Below, piece after piece: positions 47,135 to 56,087 of a stretch of DNA of 64,000 nucleotides. The stretch is from assembly GCA_023433615.1 (NCBI GenBank), contig JAEZCJ010000047.1:1-64000 (forward strand), written 5' to 3'. Both the position numbers and the translations under genes were made by a program. Source of the DNA: Bacillota bacterium (GTDB lineage Bacteria; Bacillota; Bacilli; Paenibacillales; Paenibacillaceae). The notes under the pieces are model-generated. The model was not told the origin of the DNA, searched no databases, and saw only the letters and a program-made list of their open reading frames with translations. Position 1 is the stretch's first letter; every line of letters starts with the position of its first letter.

Positions 47135-47536
47135 TCACGATTCGCGCAATGCCAGCTCGAACTTGCTGAACTTGTCGTCCCAGCCATATCTCGCGCCTTC
47201 GAGTCCATGGACATGCGAGAAGCCGGTCTGATCGAGATGAAGGTTCACCCTGCCATCTCCTAAGTCTTGGATGGTCCAGGTAACCGTATGTCTCTCGTCT
47301 CCGGTTGACCAAGCGTAGGACAAGTGGCTCGGAGGCTCCACGACCAGCACCTCGCCGTTCACGATGCCATCCCAATACTCGGACGGCTGATGGCGGAACT
47401 GGAATCGATGGCCCACGACCGGTTCAAAATCGTTGTCCGCGATCCATTTGGCCAGCCTGCTCGAGTCCGTCAGGGCTGCCCAAGCCTTCTCGACCGTCGT
47501 ATTGAACTGGTAATCCAACGCTAATGCTAAGCTCAT
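47135..47536 (-). CDS. SRPBCC/AHSA1-family protein
   Basis: A 133-residue START/Bet-v1-like protein: 'LDYQFNTTVEKAWAALTDSSRLAKWIADNDFEPVVGHRFQF' and 'VVEPPSHLSYAWSTGDERHTVTWTI' with the final 'GARYGWDDKFSKFELAL' helix. AHSA1-type proteins often pair with ArsR regulators as one gene; here the nearest ArsR is 3.2 kb away. The start at 47536 is set by GGAGGAAGAGG upstream. It lies 55 bases after the reductase gene and may share its transcript. Confidence 0.88.
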   Translation of the reverse strand: MSLALALDYQFNTTVEKAWAALTDSSRLAKWIADNDFEPVVGHRFQFRHQPSEYWDGIVNGEVLVVEPPSHLSYAWSTGDERHTVTWTIQDLGDGRVNLHLDQTGFSHVHGLEGARYGWDDKFSKFELALRES

Positions 47537-47591
47537 TCCTCTTCCTCCTCGAATCTTCATCGATACAGGCCGAGTATGATCGGCCTGTCGG

Positions 47592-48305
47592 CTAATAACC
47601 GAAGAATGCGTCTTTCGTAATATTCCGTTTGGATACGTTCTTATCACGAAGATAGACCGCAATCTCGTCGACCATGGACTTCGGCCCCGCAACGAAGTAT
47701 TGCCCGTTATCGATATGTAATGCGATATAGCGATCGATTTCCTGATACAGTCCATCCCGCGATCCGAGGTAGGCTACACTCAGCGCAGAATTAGCGGCAG
47801 ACATACGGTCGAATTCATCCTTGAATACATGCGCACGTTGACCATCCAGATAGAGCAAGCGCAGCTGCCTGCCTTCTTCCGCCCCCTCTGCCTCGATTTG
47901 CTTTACGATCGACCGATAAGGCGTAATGCCGATACCGCCGGCGATCAACAGAGTGGGCCGGTTCGCTTTGAGATAAAAGGGGCCCAACGGTCCGCTCATG
48001 TTCACCTTCATGCCGGGCTTCAATTCCAGCAGCGCCTTTTTGAATTCGCTCCCTCCATCACGAATAACGGTCGTAATTCTAACCGTATTTTCGGTTGGTG
48101 CCGACACGACGCTGAACGGCTTCGTGGCATTCTTCAACTTCTTGTGCGTAATGGTGAACAATCCATACTGCCCAGCCTTCCACTGGACATCATGCGGCTT
48201 GTCGAACAGGAAGGAATACACGTCGTCCGATTCTTGATGCCGTTCTCGAAACGTTAATTCGCGTTTTCTGAATATCGGGATTAAGTTATCTTGAAGAAAA
48301 CCCAC
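47592..48305 (-). CDS. FAD/NAD(P)H oxidoreductase of the ferredoxin-reductase type
   Basis: A 237-residue flavoprotein: FAD domain ('FKAxQYG'-like 'WKAGQYGLFTI', 'KPFSVVSAPTEN') and NAD(P)H domain ('TLLIAGGIGITPYRSIVKQI', 'YFVAGPKSMVDEI' and the aromatic C-terminal 'DAFFGY'). It has no ferredoxin module and would reduce a partner protein or a flavin. GTG at 48305 is preferred, because the upstream consensus promoter places the transcription start about 46 bases earlier, inside a possible TTG-started extension. Two operator palindromes (48336, 48365) suggest control by the ArsR protein at 50699. Confidence 0.85.
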   Translation of the reverse strand: MGFLQDNLIPIFRKRELTFRERHQESDDVYSFLFDKPHDVQWKAGQYGLFTITHKKLKNATKPFSVVSAPTENTVRITTVIRDGGSEFKKALLELKPGMKVNMSGPLGPFYLKANRPTLLIAGGIGITPYRSIVKQIEAEGAEEGRQLRLLYLDGQRAHVFKDEFDRMSAANSALSVAYLGSRDGLYQEIDRYIALHIDNGQYFVAGPKSMVDEIAVYLRDKNVSKRNITKDAFFGY

Positions 48306-48335
48306 CGCGCCATCGCCCCCGTAATGATTAAATAC

Positions 48336-48387
48336 GACACCATACGGTGTCAATAAGATTATAGGTCACCATATGGTGTCATGTCAA
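48336..48387 (-). promoter_or_regulatory. Consensus promoter with two ArsR-type operators before the reductase gene
   Basis: TTGACA (48387-48382), 18 bases, TATAAT (48363-48358). Operator A, GTCACCATATGGTGTC (48365-48380), lies in the spacer. Operator B, GACACCATACGGTGTC (48336-48351), lies at the transcription start, 29 bases away (centre to centre), about three helical turns. Confidence 0.8.
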
Positions 48388-48444
48388 CAAATTCAATCCG
48401 GATGGGAGCATGTCCGCGGGTATCGCCGCGAGGCGTTAAGCGCC

Positions 48445-50712
48445 TCATGCAGTCGTCAAGTATTTGCCCGTGATCGATTGCTTGGCGAGAACGATCTGCG
48501 CTGGCGTCCCTTCGAACACCACTTGTCCGCCCTTGCTGCCTCCGTCCGGACCCATGTCGATGATCCAATCTGCTTGGCTGATTACGTCCAGGTTATGCTC
48601 GATGACGATGACCGTATTGCCGGCATCCACGAGCCGATTCATGATCGCCAGCAGATGGCCGATATCCGACATGTGCAGTCCGGTCGTCGGCTCATCCATC
48701 ACGTAGATGCTGCCCTTCTTATGCAGCTCGCTCGCCAGCTTAATTCGCTGGCATTCTCCGCCCGAGAGCGTGCTGAGCGGTTGACCGAGCGTGATGTAAG
48801 TAAGCCCCACATCGTGCAGCGCTTGGAGCTTCCGCAAGACCTCCTTCAGCTCGAAGAATGCCAATGCCTGCTCCACCGTCATCTCCAGCACGTCCGCAAT
48901 CGACTTGCCGTTCAACTGGTACGCAAGCACCTCCTCCTTGAAGCGCTTGCCGCCGCACGCTTCGCATGGCAGCTTCACGCTGTCGAGGAACCCGAGATCG
49001 GTATACACGACGCCTAATCCTTGGCAATTGTCGCAAGCCCCCTTGGAGTTGAAGCTGAACAAGCCTTGATTGACTTTGTTCACGGATGCGAATGCCTTCC
49101 GCACGTCATCCATGATCCCCGTGTAGGTAGCCGGATTCGAGCGCGTCGACACGCCGACCGCCGATTGGTCGATGACGATCGCATCCGGATGCCGACCGAG
49201 GAATACATCGTTAATTAACGTGCTTTTGCCCGATCCGGCAACACCTGTCACGACGGTCAGAACCCCGGTCGGAATATCGACGCTCACGTTCCGCAGATTG
49301 TGCAGCGAAGCATCTCTGATCGGCAGACTGCCTGACGGAACCCTGCAGGCTTCCTTCAGTTGAATCGGCCGCTGCATATGCGTGCCCGTCAACGTGTCTG
49401 CCTGGAGCAGGCCTTGGAAGCTGCCCTCGTACACGATGGTGCCGCCGCGGCTGCCGGCATGCGGCCCGACGTCGACGATATGGTCCGCTACCTTGATCAC
49501 GTCGGGATCATGCTCGACGACGATCACGGTATTGCCCTTGTCGCGCAGCTTCCGCAGGAGCTCGTTCAATCGATGCACGTCGCGAGGATGCAAGCCGATG
49601 CTGGGCTCGTCGAAGATGTACATCACATCGACCAGACTGCCGCTCAGATGCTTCACCATCTTGACGCGCTGGGACTCGCCGCCGGACAGCGTGTCCGTCT
49701 CGCGGTCCAGCGTCAGATAGTCGAGTCCGATATCGACTAGATGCTGCAGCCGCTCTGTCAACGATTTAATGACCGGAGCCGCGATTGGATCGTCAATCTC
49801 CCGAATGACATGGATAAGCTGCCCGACCTCCATCGCGGACATCTCCGCGATGTTCAATCCGTTGATTCTGCAATTAAGCGCAGCTTGGCTGAGCCTTGCT
49901 CCGCGGCAGCTGGAGCAAGAGCCTTCGGTTAGATAAGGGGCAACGGTTTTCTGCGTGCGTTCGGACTTCAATTTCAGATCTTGCTTAATGTATTTATTGG
50001 TGAATTTCTCGATGATGCCTTCCACGGTAATGTTCATGGCCTTCCCTGCAAAATCCATCTCCACTTTTCTCGCCTTGCCATACAACAGCTGCTCCAATTC
50101 CTCATTCGCGTAATTGCTCAGCTTCTTGTCGAGATCATAGTTGCCCGACTGGACGACCATATTCCATTCCCAGCTGCCGACCGCATAATCCGGAAGCATG
50201 ATTGCCCCTTCTTGCAGCGATTTGGACATATCTACGGCCTTGTCCATGTCGACGCCAAGTCTGCGGCCGATCCCGTTGCACTCCGGACACATCCCTTGCG
50301 GATCGTTGAAGGAGAATAGATGGGCTTGTCCGACGTGAGGCCGACCGGCTCGCGAGAAGAGCAGCCGAACAATCGGCGAAATATCGGTGATCGTCCCCAT
50401 TGTGGAATGGGACCCTCCGCCCAGCCTTTTCTGGTCGACGATAACCGCCATGCTGAGGTTCTCGATCGCGTCCGTATCCGGCTGCGGCACGCGAGGCAGG
50501 AAATTGCGCACGAACATGCTGAAGTTCTCGTTCAAGAGGCGCGTGGATTCCGCGGCGATCGTATCGAATACGATCGATGACTTGCCGGAACCGGATACCC
50601 CTGTGAAAATCGTGATTTTCTTCTTCGGGATTCGTAGCGATACGTTCTTGAGATTATTCTCTCTTGCACCTGAGAGAACGATATAGCCTTCATGGGACTC
50701 ATTCCTGCTCAT
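48445..50712 (-). CDS. Short UvrA-like ABC ATPase (UvrA2/DrrC type)
   Basis: A 755-residue protein with two UvrA-type ATPase halves: Walker A 'GVSGSGKSS' and 'GVAGSGKST', signatures 'LSGGESQRVKM' and 'LSGGECQRIKL', and zinc fingers 'CPECNGIG', 'CSSCRGAR', 'CDNCQGLG' and 'CEACGGKR'. It lacks the large UvrB-interaction insert of housekeeping UvrA (about 950 residues), so it is a UvrA2/DrrC-like protein, often linked to resistance to DNA-binding drugs. ATG at 50712 lies nine bases after GGAGG and overlaps the ArsR gene end. It is co-transcribed with the ArsR regulator. Confidence 0.92.
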   Translation of the reverse strand: MSRNESHEGYIVLSGARENNLKNVSLRIPKKKITIFTGVSGSGKSSIVFDTIAAESTRLLNENFSMFVRNFLPRVPQPDTDAIENLSMAVIVDQKRLGGGSHSTMGTITDISPIVRLLFSRAGRPHVGQAHLFSFNDPQGMCPECNGIGRRLGVDMDKAVDMSKSLQEGAIMLPDYAVGSWEWNMVVQSGNYDLDKKLSNYANEELEQLLYGKARKVEMDFAGKAMNITVEGIIEKFTNKYIKQDLKLKSERTQKTVAPYLTEGSCSSCRGARLSQAALNCRINGLNIAEMSAMEVGQLIHVIREIDDPIAAPVIKSLTERLQHLVDIGLDYLTLDRETDTLSGGESQRVKMVKHLSGSLVDVMYIFDEPSIGLHPRDVHRLNELLRKLRDKGNTVIVVEHDPDVIKVADHIVDVGPHAGSRGGTIVYEGSFQGLLQADTLTGTHMQRPIQLKEACRVPSGSLPIRDASLHNLRNVSVDIPTGVLTVVTGVAGSGKSTLINDVFLGRHPDAIVIDQSAVGVSTRSNPATYTGIMDDVRKAFASVNKVNQGLFSFNSKGACDNCQGLGVVYTDLGFLDSVKLPCEACGGKRFKEEVLAYQLNGKSIADVLEMTVEQALAFFELKEVLRKLQALHDVGLTYITLGQPLSTLSGGECQRIKLASELHKKGSIYVMDEPTTGLHMSDIGHLLAIMNRLVDAGNTVIVIEHNLDVISQADWIIDMGPDGGSKGGQVVFEGTPAQIVLAKQSITGKYLTTA

Positions 50713-51040
50713 CTTGCTCATCCTCCTCTAACAACTCGTTCAAGCGCATCATATTCGAAGTCCAGTACTTGCGATAATAAGCCACCCAATCTTGAACCTC
50801 TCGAAGCGGAGCGGCATTGAGGCTGAATCTCGTTTCCCTGCCGACTTTGCGGTCATGCACCAGTCCGGCTTCCTTCAACACGGTCAGATGCTTGGATACC
50901 GCGGTGCGTCCCATCTGAAATTGTCCCGTCAGTTCGTGCAGCGGCATCTCTTCCGATTCCGCCAACAGCCCGATTAACCGACGTCTGGTTGGATCTGCAA
51001 TCGCGTCGAATACATCCCGTTCCTGGTTGCTGACAATCAC
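50699..51040 (-). CDS. ArsR-family repressor of the UvrA-like/reductase regulon
   Basis: A 113-residue winged-helix protein with 'VFDAIADPTRRRLIGLLAESEEMPLHELTGQFQMGRTAVSKHLTVLKEAGLV' and a wing 'KVGRETRFSLN', followed by an acidic C-terminus (EEDEQDEQE). The start GTG at 51040 is chosen for AGGAG eight bases upstream; a longer version would contain the promoter and operator. It overlaps the UvrA-like gene by 14 bases. A palindrome at 51076-51091 near its own transcription start is of the same type as two sites before the reductase gene. Confidence 0.9.
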   Translation of the reverse strand: MIVSNQERDVFDAIADPTRRRLIGLLAESEEMPLHELTGQFQMGRTAVSKHLTVLKEAGLVHDRKVGRETRFSLNAAPLREVQDWVAYYRKYWTSNMMRLNELLEEDEQDEQE

Positions 51041-51075
51041 GTTACTCACTCCTATTTGTACAGCGATGTTCATTG

Positions 51076-51127
51076 GACACCATTCGGTGACGCCTTGATT
51101 GTAGGATGCCGCCATGTATCCTGTCAA
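51076..51127 (-). promoter_or_regulatory. Promoter and operator of the ArsR-UvrA-like operon
   Basis: TTGACA (51127-51122), 18 bases, TACAAT (51103-51098). The palindrome GACACCATTCGGTGAC (51076-51091) starts seven bases downstream of the -10 and shares its sequence with the operators at 48336 and 48365. Confidence 0.78.
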
Positions 51128-51255
51128 TGCATGCATGCCAAATCATTGTAACCGATACATGACCATATCCTTCGGGTAAGTTCGTTCATATACTGCTAGC
51201 ATGTGAAGATGGGTGATTCAGAGCCTATACGATAGCCCCAAGAGGCGGTGATGGA

Positions 51256-52014
51256 TTGGGCAGCGACAGCATGTCCTTGAAGGACAAATGGGTGAAAACG
51301 AAGTGGTTGACGGCTGATCCGAAGCTGCGGCATTACGTGCCGGAGACTAGGCGATTTACGCGATCGGCACTGAACAAGATGATCGATCGCTATAAGATGA
51401 TCTACTTCAAGCCTGCTGACGGTACGGGAGGCAGCGGAATTGCGCGTGTCGATCGAATCGCCGGATCGAGGTTCAAGGTCAAGATGAAGAAGCACACGAC
51501 TCGAGTATCCTCCGCTCGCGCGTTGTACAGTCGATTGCGTGCCATAGCCAAGCGGAGGAAATACTTGCTTCAGAAGGGAATCCGTCTGCAGCGTTCTAAC
51601 GGAAGGCCGTTCGATATCCGCGTCATGATGCAGAAGTCCAGCCGCGACAGCTGGCTGCCGACCGGCACGTTCGTTAAGCTGGGACGGCCGAACGCGGTTG
51701 CGACCAATTACCACCAAGGCGGCGCCTTGAAGCTGCTCGGTCCTACGCTGCGACATGCCGGATACAAGCCGTCGAGAATCGCTAACTATCGCAAACGGCT
51801 GAATCGGCTGGGACGCATAACGGCAAGCTGCTTCACGCGGCATCGTCCCCGATTCAAGGAGCTGGGACTCGATGTCGCGCTCGACCGGCAGGGGCGCTTA
51901 TGGATTCTCGAGGTCAACACAAGGCCGAATATCTCTGCGGTGAAGCTCCTGAAGGACAAGAGCGTGTACCGTACCCTTATGCGTTACGGCAAGCAGTACG
52001 GAAGATCGAAATAA
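51256..52014 (+). CDS. YheC/YheD-family ATP-grasp protein
   Basis: A 252-residue protein of the endospore-coat-associated YheC/YheD family. It has 'YFKPADGTGGSGIARV' (ATP-grasp lysine/glycine loop), 'YLLQKGIRLQRSNGRPFDIRVMMQK' and the metal-binding end 'LWILEVNTRPNISAVKLL'. ATP-grasp enzymes join a carboxylate to an amine; the YheC/D substrate is not known. It is highly basic. TTG at 51256 is taken as the start (GAGGCGG seven bases before); an ATG five codons later lacks a ribosome site. Confidence 0.85.
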   Translation: MGSDSMSLKDKWVKTKWLTADPKLRHYVPETRRFTRSALNKMIDRYKMIYFKPADGTGGSGIARVDRIAGSRFKVKMKKHTTRVSSARALYSRLRAIAKRRKYLLQKGIRLQRSNGRPFDIRVMMQKSSRDSWLPTGTFVKLGRPNAVATNYHQGGALKLLGPTLRHAGYKPSRIANYRKRLNRLGRITASCFTRHRPRFKELGLDVALDRQGRLWILEVNTRPNISAVKLLKDKSVYRTLMRYGKQYGRSK

Positions 52015-52081
52015 CGGCCGTTCTAGCGTATAATGGTAATGTAAAATCATGCCATGCACCGTTGTTGTGAGGGGGATATTC

Positions 52082-52696
52082 GTGAACGTTCGCAGCTATT
52101 ATCGCTTCGTCCTGCCAGTCTTAATCCTATTGCTCGTCTATCTCCTAGTTATTCAGCATAGGGAAAGTACGGTTCTGGAGAAGGCGATCTCCAACCGATT
52201 GAACGAAGAGTTGCATGCATTAACTGCCGCAATAGAGGAAATTGATCGCTTATACGACGATGTAACAGCATCCGGACAAATGACGGAGGAGCAGGCCCGC
52301 ATACTCATGACCCGCTATGAAGACATACGCAATTGGATCAACGGCTATCGCGCGCTAGCCGTCGATCTTAAGGAACGTGACGAGAGCTATCGGTACGACA
52401 CAAGCTCTTACAACGCCGATCGGCTCACGCATTTGTACGCGGATTGGCACGTGTCATTGATCGATAACGCATCTGCAGCCGATCTAGGCGAACAGAAGAT
52501 GCGAATTGTCGATGCGGCAAATCAGCTACACGATTCCTGGAACGAAATTGCAATCCGTAACCGCAGCGTTGCATTTTTGTTGCATAAGCCGAGCTGGCTG
52601 CAGTTGTTGGACGATATGGAAGCCGGCACGACCGCGTTTCTTGATGAACGCGAGCTAAACAGTATCGAACAAGTATGGTTCGACCGTGACGAATAA
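52082..52696 (+). CDS. Membrane-anchored protein of unknown function
   Basis: A 204-residue protein with a single N-terminal membrane helix ('FVLPVLILLLVYLLVI') and a long, mostly helical, acidic remainder ('ISNRLNEELHALTAAIEEIDRLYDDV'). It resembles in topology the small helical bundle proteins of unknown function found next to YetF genes, but I do not recognise a definite family. GTG at 52082 is used because GAGGGGG stands six bases before. It is followed by a strong two-way terminator. Confidence 0.72.
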   Translation: MNVRSYYRFVLPVLILLLVYLLVIQHRESTVLEKAISNRLNEELHALTAAIEEIDRLYDDVTASGQMTEEQARILMTRYEDIRNWINGYRALAVDLKERDESYRYDTSSYNADRLTHLYADWHVSLIDNASAADLGEQKMRIVDAANQLHDSWNEIAIRNRSVAFLLHKPSWLQLLDDMEAGTTAFLDERELNSIEQVWFDRDE

Positions 52697-52701
52697 CGCG
52701 A

Positions 52702-52728
52702 ACGGCCCTCGACATTGTCGCGGGCCGT
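52702..52728. terminator. Two-way terminator between 52082 gene and UbiD gene
   Basis: ACGGCCC, T, CGACA pair with TGTCG, C, GGGCCGT around a one-base loop, between convergent genes. Confidence 0.85.
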
Positions 52729-52741
52729 CTTCGATTTCAGG

Positions 52742-54565
52742 CTATCGTATGCCGCTTAGGCTGCCGCCGGATGCGAACAAGCGATCGATGCTCCGTTCGA
52801 CTGCCGGATCCGCAACCAACGGAGGTGCATGATGCGGCTTCGTCCGTGCGTCTATGATGACGCTGTCGCAGCCCCAATGCTTGAACGCGCAGCCGCTGTT
52901 CACGCCGTAGATATCATGCGAGGGATTGCTTCGGGTGAACGTTGTCCATAAGAAGTTGGACAGCGTCTCGCTTACGAATGCGCTGTCGTCGCACAGCACG
53001 ATGAGCGGACAGCCGTCTACCCCGCCTCGCGCCTCGACGGCATCCGTCAGCCCGCGAAGCTGCCGCTCGGCCTCCTCATAGCTGCCGAAGGACGGTCCTT
53101 CAATCGCGACCGCGCCTGGCAGCGCCAACCTCGGGTTGCGATAGTCGCGAAGTTCCTTCAACGGTTCAGGCACTTCCTTGCACAACTCGCGAATCGGATC
53201 GCCGCATGCGGCGAAGATGACCTTGCTGCCCGTATTCAAGCCTGTCCCGGAATAATCCAGCGTATCGATCGTCGTGTTCGTCTGGAAGTGGATATCGCGT
53301 CTCAGATTGATCCGTTCCAGCACGTGCTGCATAAATTCCGCTTCATGATGCGTGCTGAGCTGACGATCCTCGGCGGCGATGAATAAATACTTGGCCAAGC
53401 TGAGCTGTCCTGTCCCCAGAATGCGGTTCGCGATCGTCAAGAGCTCGGCAGGCTGCTGCACGGCACTATATGGGGTGTAGCGTTCGCTGCCGATCGCGAA
53501 CAAGAGCGGATGCACGCCAGCCGCATCCACGGCGTGCACTTCCTTGACGCCGGGCACCTCCTGCTTGACGGCATCGCCGGTCAGCTCATGAATGAGCGCG
53601 CCGAAGGCCGTGTCTTCCTGCGGCGGACGGCCGACGACGGTGAAAGGCCAGATCGCGTCTTTCTTCGCGTACACCTTGTTAACGCGCATCATCGGGAATT
53701 CGTGCGTAAGGCTGTAATAGCCCAGGTGATCGCCGAACGGTCCCTCCGGCTTCGTCTCGCCGGCATGGAGCTCGCCCGTTATGACGAAATCGGCATCTCG
53801 GCTGATGCAGAAGCCGTTATCGTCGCTATAGCGGAACCGCCGGCCTGCCAGCAATCCCGCGAAAGTCAGCTCGCTAAGCCCTTCAGGCAGCGGCATGACG
53901 GCTGACAACGTATGCGCCGGAGGTCCGCCGACGAAGATGCTCACCTTAAGCGGCTCTCCCTTGCGGGTTGCCCGATGCTGATGGATGCCGATGCCCCTAT
54001 GAATCTGGTAATGCATCCCGATCTCTTGATCGGTCTTATAATCGTTCCCCGTCAATTGTACCCGGTACATTCCGAGATTGGCATTCATGAGTCCCGGCTT
54101 GTCCGGATCCTCCGAGAACACCTGAGGCAGCGTAATGAACGCGCCGCCGTCCATGGGCCAATGCTTGATGAGCGGCAGATCGCGGATCGCGATTTCCTCG
54201 AAGCCGGCAGCGCCCTTACCTTGCTTGAGCGGGAGCGCCTTCGTCGCCGCCAGTGCCGCGCGGGCATTCGCGAACGGATGCTTAAGCGCCTTCATCGGAT
54301 CGTTGCGAAGCGCGATCACGTTCTGCGTCGACTCCCACGTCGAGCGAAAAATAAACTTGCTTCTCTCAATCGTTCCGAACAGATTCGAGACGGCGCGGAA
54401 GCGCGAACCTTGGACACGCTCGAATAGCAGTGCAGGCCCCCTCGCCTCGAATACGCGAAGATGAATCGCAGCCATCTCCAGGCGGGGGTCCACTTCTTCC
54501 TTGATTCGAATAAGATGGCCGTTTCTTTCCAGATCCAGAATACAGGCTTCCAGTGAGGCGTACAT
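52742..54565 (-). CDS. UbiD-family prenylated-FMN decarboxylase
   Basis: A 607-residue decarboxylase of the UbiD family. It begins 'LEACILDLERNGHLIRIKEEVDPRLEMAAIHLRV', has 'MNANLGMYRVQLTG', 'HYQIHRGIGIHQHRA' (metal/prFMN phosphate area), 'VSIFVGGPPAHTLSA' and the conserved 'GPFGDHLGYYS' loop, where glutamate E of the E-R-E triad precedes (EGPFGDH). The usual partner UbiX, which makes the prenylated flavin, is not encoded in the window. ATG at 54565 is chosen for GGAG nine bases upstream. The substrate, perhaps an aromatic or unsaturated acid, is unknown. Confidence 0.9.
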   Translation of the reverse strand: MYASLEACILDLERNGHLIRIKEEVDPRLEMAAIHLRVFEARGPALLFERVQGSRFRAVSNLFGTIERSKFIFRSTWESTQNVIALRNDPMKALKHPFANARAALAATKALPLKQGKGAAGFEEIAIRDLPLIKHWPMDGGAFITLPQVFSEDPDKPGLMNANLGMYRVQLTGNDYKTDQEIGMHYQIHRGIGIHQHRATRKGEPLKVSIFVGGPPAHTLSAVMPLPEGLSELTFAGLLAGRRFRYSDDNGFCISRDADFVITGELHAGETKPEGPFGDHLGYYSLTHEFPMMRVNKVYAKKDAIWPFTVVGRPPQEDTAFGALIHELTGDAVKQEVPGVKEVHAVDAAGVHPLLFAIGSERYTPYSAVQQPAELLTIANRILGTGQLSLAKYLFIAAEDRQLSTHHEAEFMQHVLERINLRRDIHFQTNTTIDTLDYSGTGLNTGSKVIFAACGDPIRELCKEVPEPLKELRDYRNPRLALPGAVAIEGPSFGSYEEAERQLRGLTDAVEARGGVDGCPLIVLCDDSAFVSETLSNFLWTTFTRSNPSHDIYGVNSGCAFKHWGCDSVIIDARTKPHHAPPLVADPAVERSIDRLFASGGSLSGIR

Positions 54566-54634
54566 TAGCGGATGCTCCAATCATCTACAGCGGATTGCTG
54601 CGATATTTCGACACATACCCCTATTGTACCAATT

Positions 54635-55036
54635 TTAGCGCCAACGTTCACCGCGTTTTTGAACGTAATGCTTGAACGCATAGCGCCAAGGAATCGCGAA
54701 AGGAAACAGAATGACCAGCATGCAAGAGATTGCGATCTCCAACGGTGCTTCGTCCATGCTCCCGTCCATCCGCTGCGGGAGCGCGACGACGATCAGCCAG
54801 GTGCACTTCCATATCAGTTCCCATAGCAGCACAGGCAGCATCTGCAGCGGATAACGAAGGCCTACGATACACAGCGCCCAGAATGCGAACAGCATGGCGT
54901 TCACGACGCCTTCCTGCAATTCTACCGGCTGTTCCTGTAGAATGACGACGGGCCATACGCTGACCCCGAGCCCCGCAACGACTAACAAATATAGCCCGCG
55001 CAACAAATTGAGGCGTAACAAAGAAACTTCGCTCAT
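54635..55036 (-). CDS. Four-helix membrane protein of unknown function
   Basis: A 133-residue protein with four hydrophobic stretches: 'GLYLLVVAGLGVSVWPVVIL', 'AMLFAFWALCIVGL', 'LPVLLWELIWKCTWLIVVAL' and 'EIAISCMLVILFPFAIPW'. It has no signature I recognise. Its ATG overlaps the stop of the alcohol-dehydrogenase-like gene upstream (ATGA), so it is co-translated with that enzyme. Confidence 0.8.
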   Translation of the reverse strand: MSEVSLLRLNLLRGLYLLVVAGLGVSVWPVVILQEQPVELQEGVVNAMLFAFWALCIVGLRYPLQMLPVLLWELIWKCTWLIVVALPQRMDGSMDEAPLEIAISCMLVILFPFAIPWRYAFKHYVQKRGERWR

Positions 55037-56016
55037 TGCGGCATCCCTCCTACCGTAATGACGACATTGCCTTTCTTATGCCCTTGCTCGACATAACGAT
55101 GTGCCTCTGCGATCTGCTCCAACGCGTATTTCCGATCGATAACCGCACGCAGATGACCGGCTTCGATCAATTCTCGCAAGAAATTCAAGTTCGCCGCGGT
55201 ATCGCCGGCTACGCCGGATTTCACCTTCTTGCTGCTGAATACGGAAGTCCACAGCACCTGCATCGCTTCCGCGAAATCCATGACGACTGGGATATAGATG
55301 CCGTTCGGCTTGAGCGAGCCTCGGCTGCGAGGATACGATGTCTTGCCTACCGCATCCAAGATGAGATCATAGGTCTGCCCGTCGGCCGAATAATCTTCCC
55401 GCGTGTAATCGATCACGCGGTCTGCGCCTAACGACTTTACCCAGCCGATATTCGACGTGCTGCATACAGCCATGACCTCTGCGCCAAAGTACTTGCCAAT
55501 CTGCACGGCATAAGAGCCTACGCTGCCGGATGCGCCATAGATGAGCACTTTCTTCCCTTGCTCGACTCGTCCCATTCGCAGGAAATGCAAAGCCGTTGCC
55601 GCTCCAACCGGAACGGCTGCCGCCTCTTCGTAGGTCATGTTCGAAGGCTTGATGGCTACCGCGCCGTCCTCGCGGAGCTTCGTAAACTCCGCGTATCCGC
55701 CCATTGCGAATCCGCATGCCGCATAGACCTGATCGCCAGGCTTGAACCGCTTCACGTGACGGCCGACCGCGACGACTTCACCGGCGATCTCAATTCCGAA
55801 TATCGAATTACGAGGTCTGCGAATGCCGATTGCCAGCAGGGAGATCGGCCAGAACGGCAGTGCCTTGCTTCCGCCTCTCATCCATATGTCCCCTGCCGCA
55901 GCAGTCGTGGCAGCGGTTCGCACCAGGATTTCATGGTCTTGAATCGTCGGAGTCTCGACTTCCTTCAGCTGCAGAACTTCGGGCGGTCCGTATTTGTTGC
56001 AGACGATTGCTTTCAT
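55033..56016 (-). CDS. NAD(P)-dependent zinc-free alcohol dehydrogenase/quinone oxidoreductase homologue (1)
   Basis: A 327-residue MDR-superfamily enzyme: GroES-like N-domain ('KAIVCNKYGPPEVLQLKEVETP', 'GIEIAGEVVAVGRHVKRFKPGDQVYA') and Rossmann domain ('VLIYGASGSVGSYAVQIGKYFGAEVMAV', 'GADRVIDYTRED'). The structural-zinc cysteines and the catalytic-zinc Cys/His of true ADHs are lacking, as in quinone oxidoreductases. The second homologue at 59644 is clearly related. GGGGGG precedes ATG. It is the first gene of a pair with the membrane protein. Confidence 0.9.
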   Translation of the reverse strand: MKAIVCNKYGPPEVLQLKEVETPTIQDHEILVRTAATTAAAGDIWMRGGSKALPFWPISLLAIGIRRPRNSIFGIEIAGEVVAVGRHVKRFKPGDQVYAACGFAMGGYAEFTKLREDGAVAIKPSNMTYEEAAAVPVGAATALHFLRMGRVEQGKKVLIYGASGSVGSYAVQIGKYFGAEVMAVCSTSNIGWVKSLGADRVIDYTREDYSADGQTYDLILDAVGKTSYPRSRGSLKPNGIYIPVVMDFAEAMQVLWTSVFSSKKVKSGVAGDTAANLNFLRELIEAGHLRAVIDRKYALEQIAEAHRYVEQGHKKGNVVITVGGMPQ

Positions 56017-56087
56017 GTTGTTCCCCCCTAATCATTATGCCTAGCATAAATCATAAGGAGGGCAATTCTGACCCTACTTAAGTACGG

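Noticed and set aside
48306..48353. TTG start at 48353 for the flavin reductase
   Set aside because: It coincides with the expected transcription start and an operator half-site; the GTG at 48305 gives a standard N-terminus.
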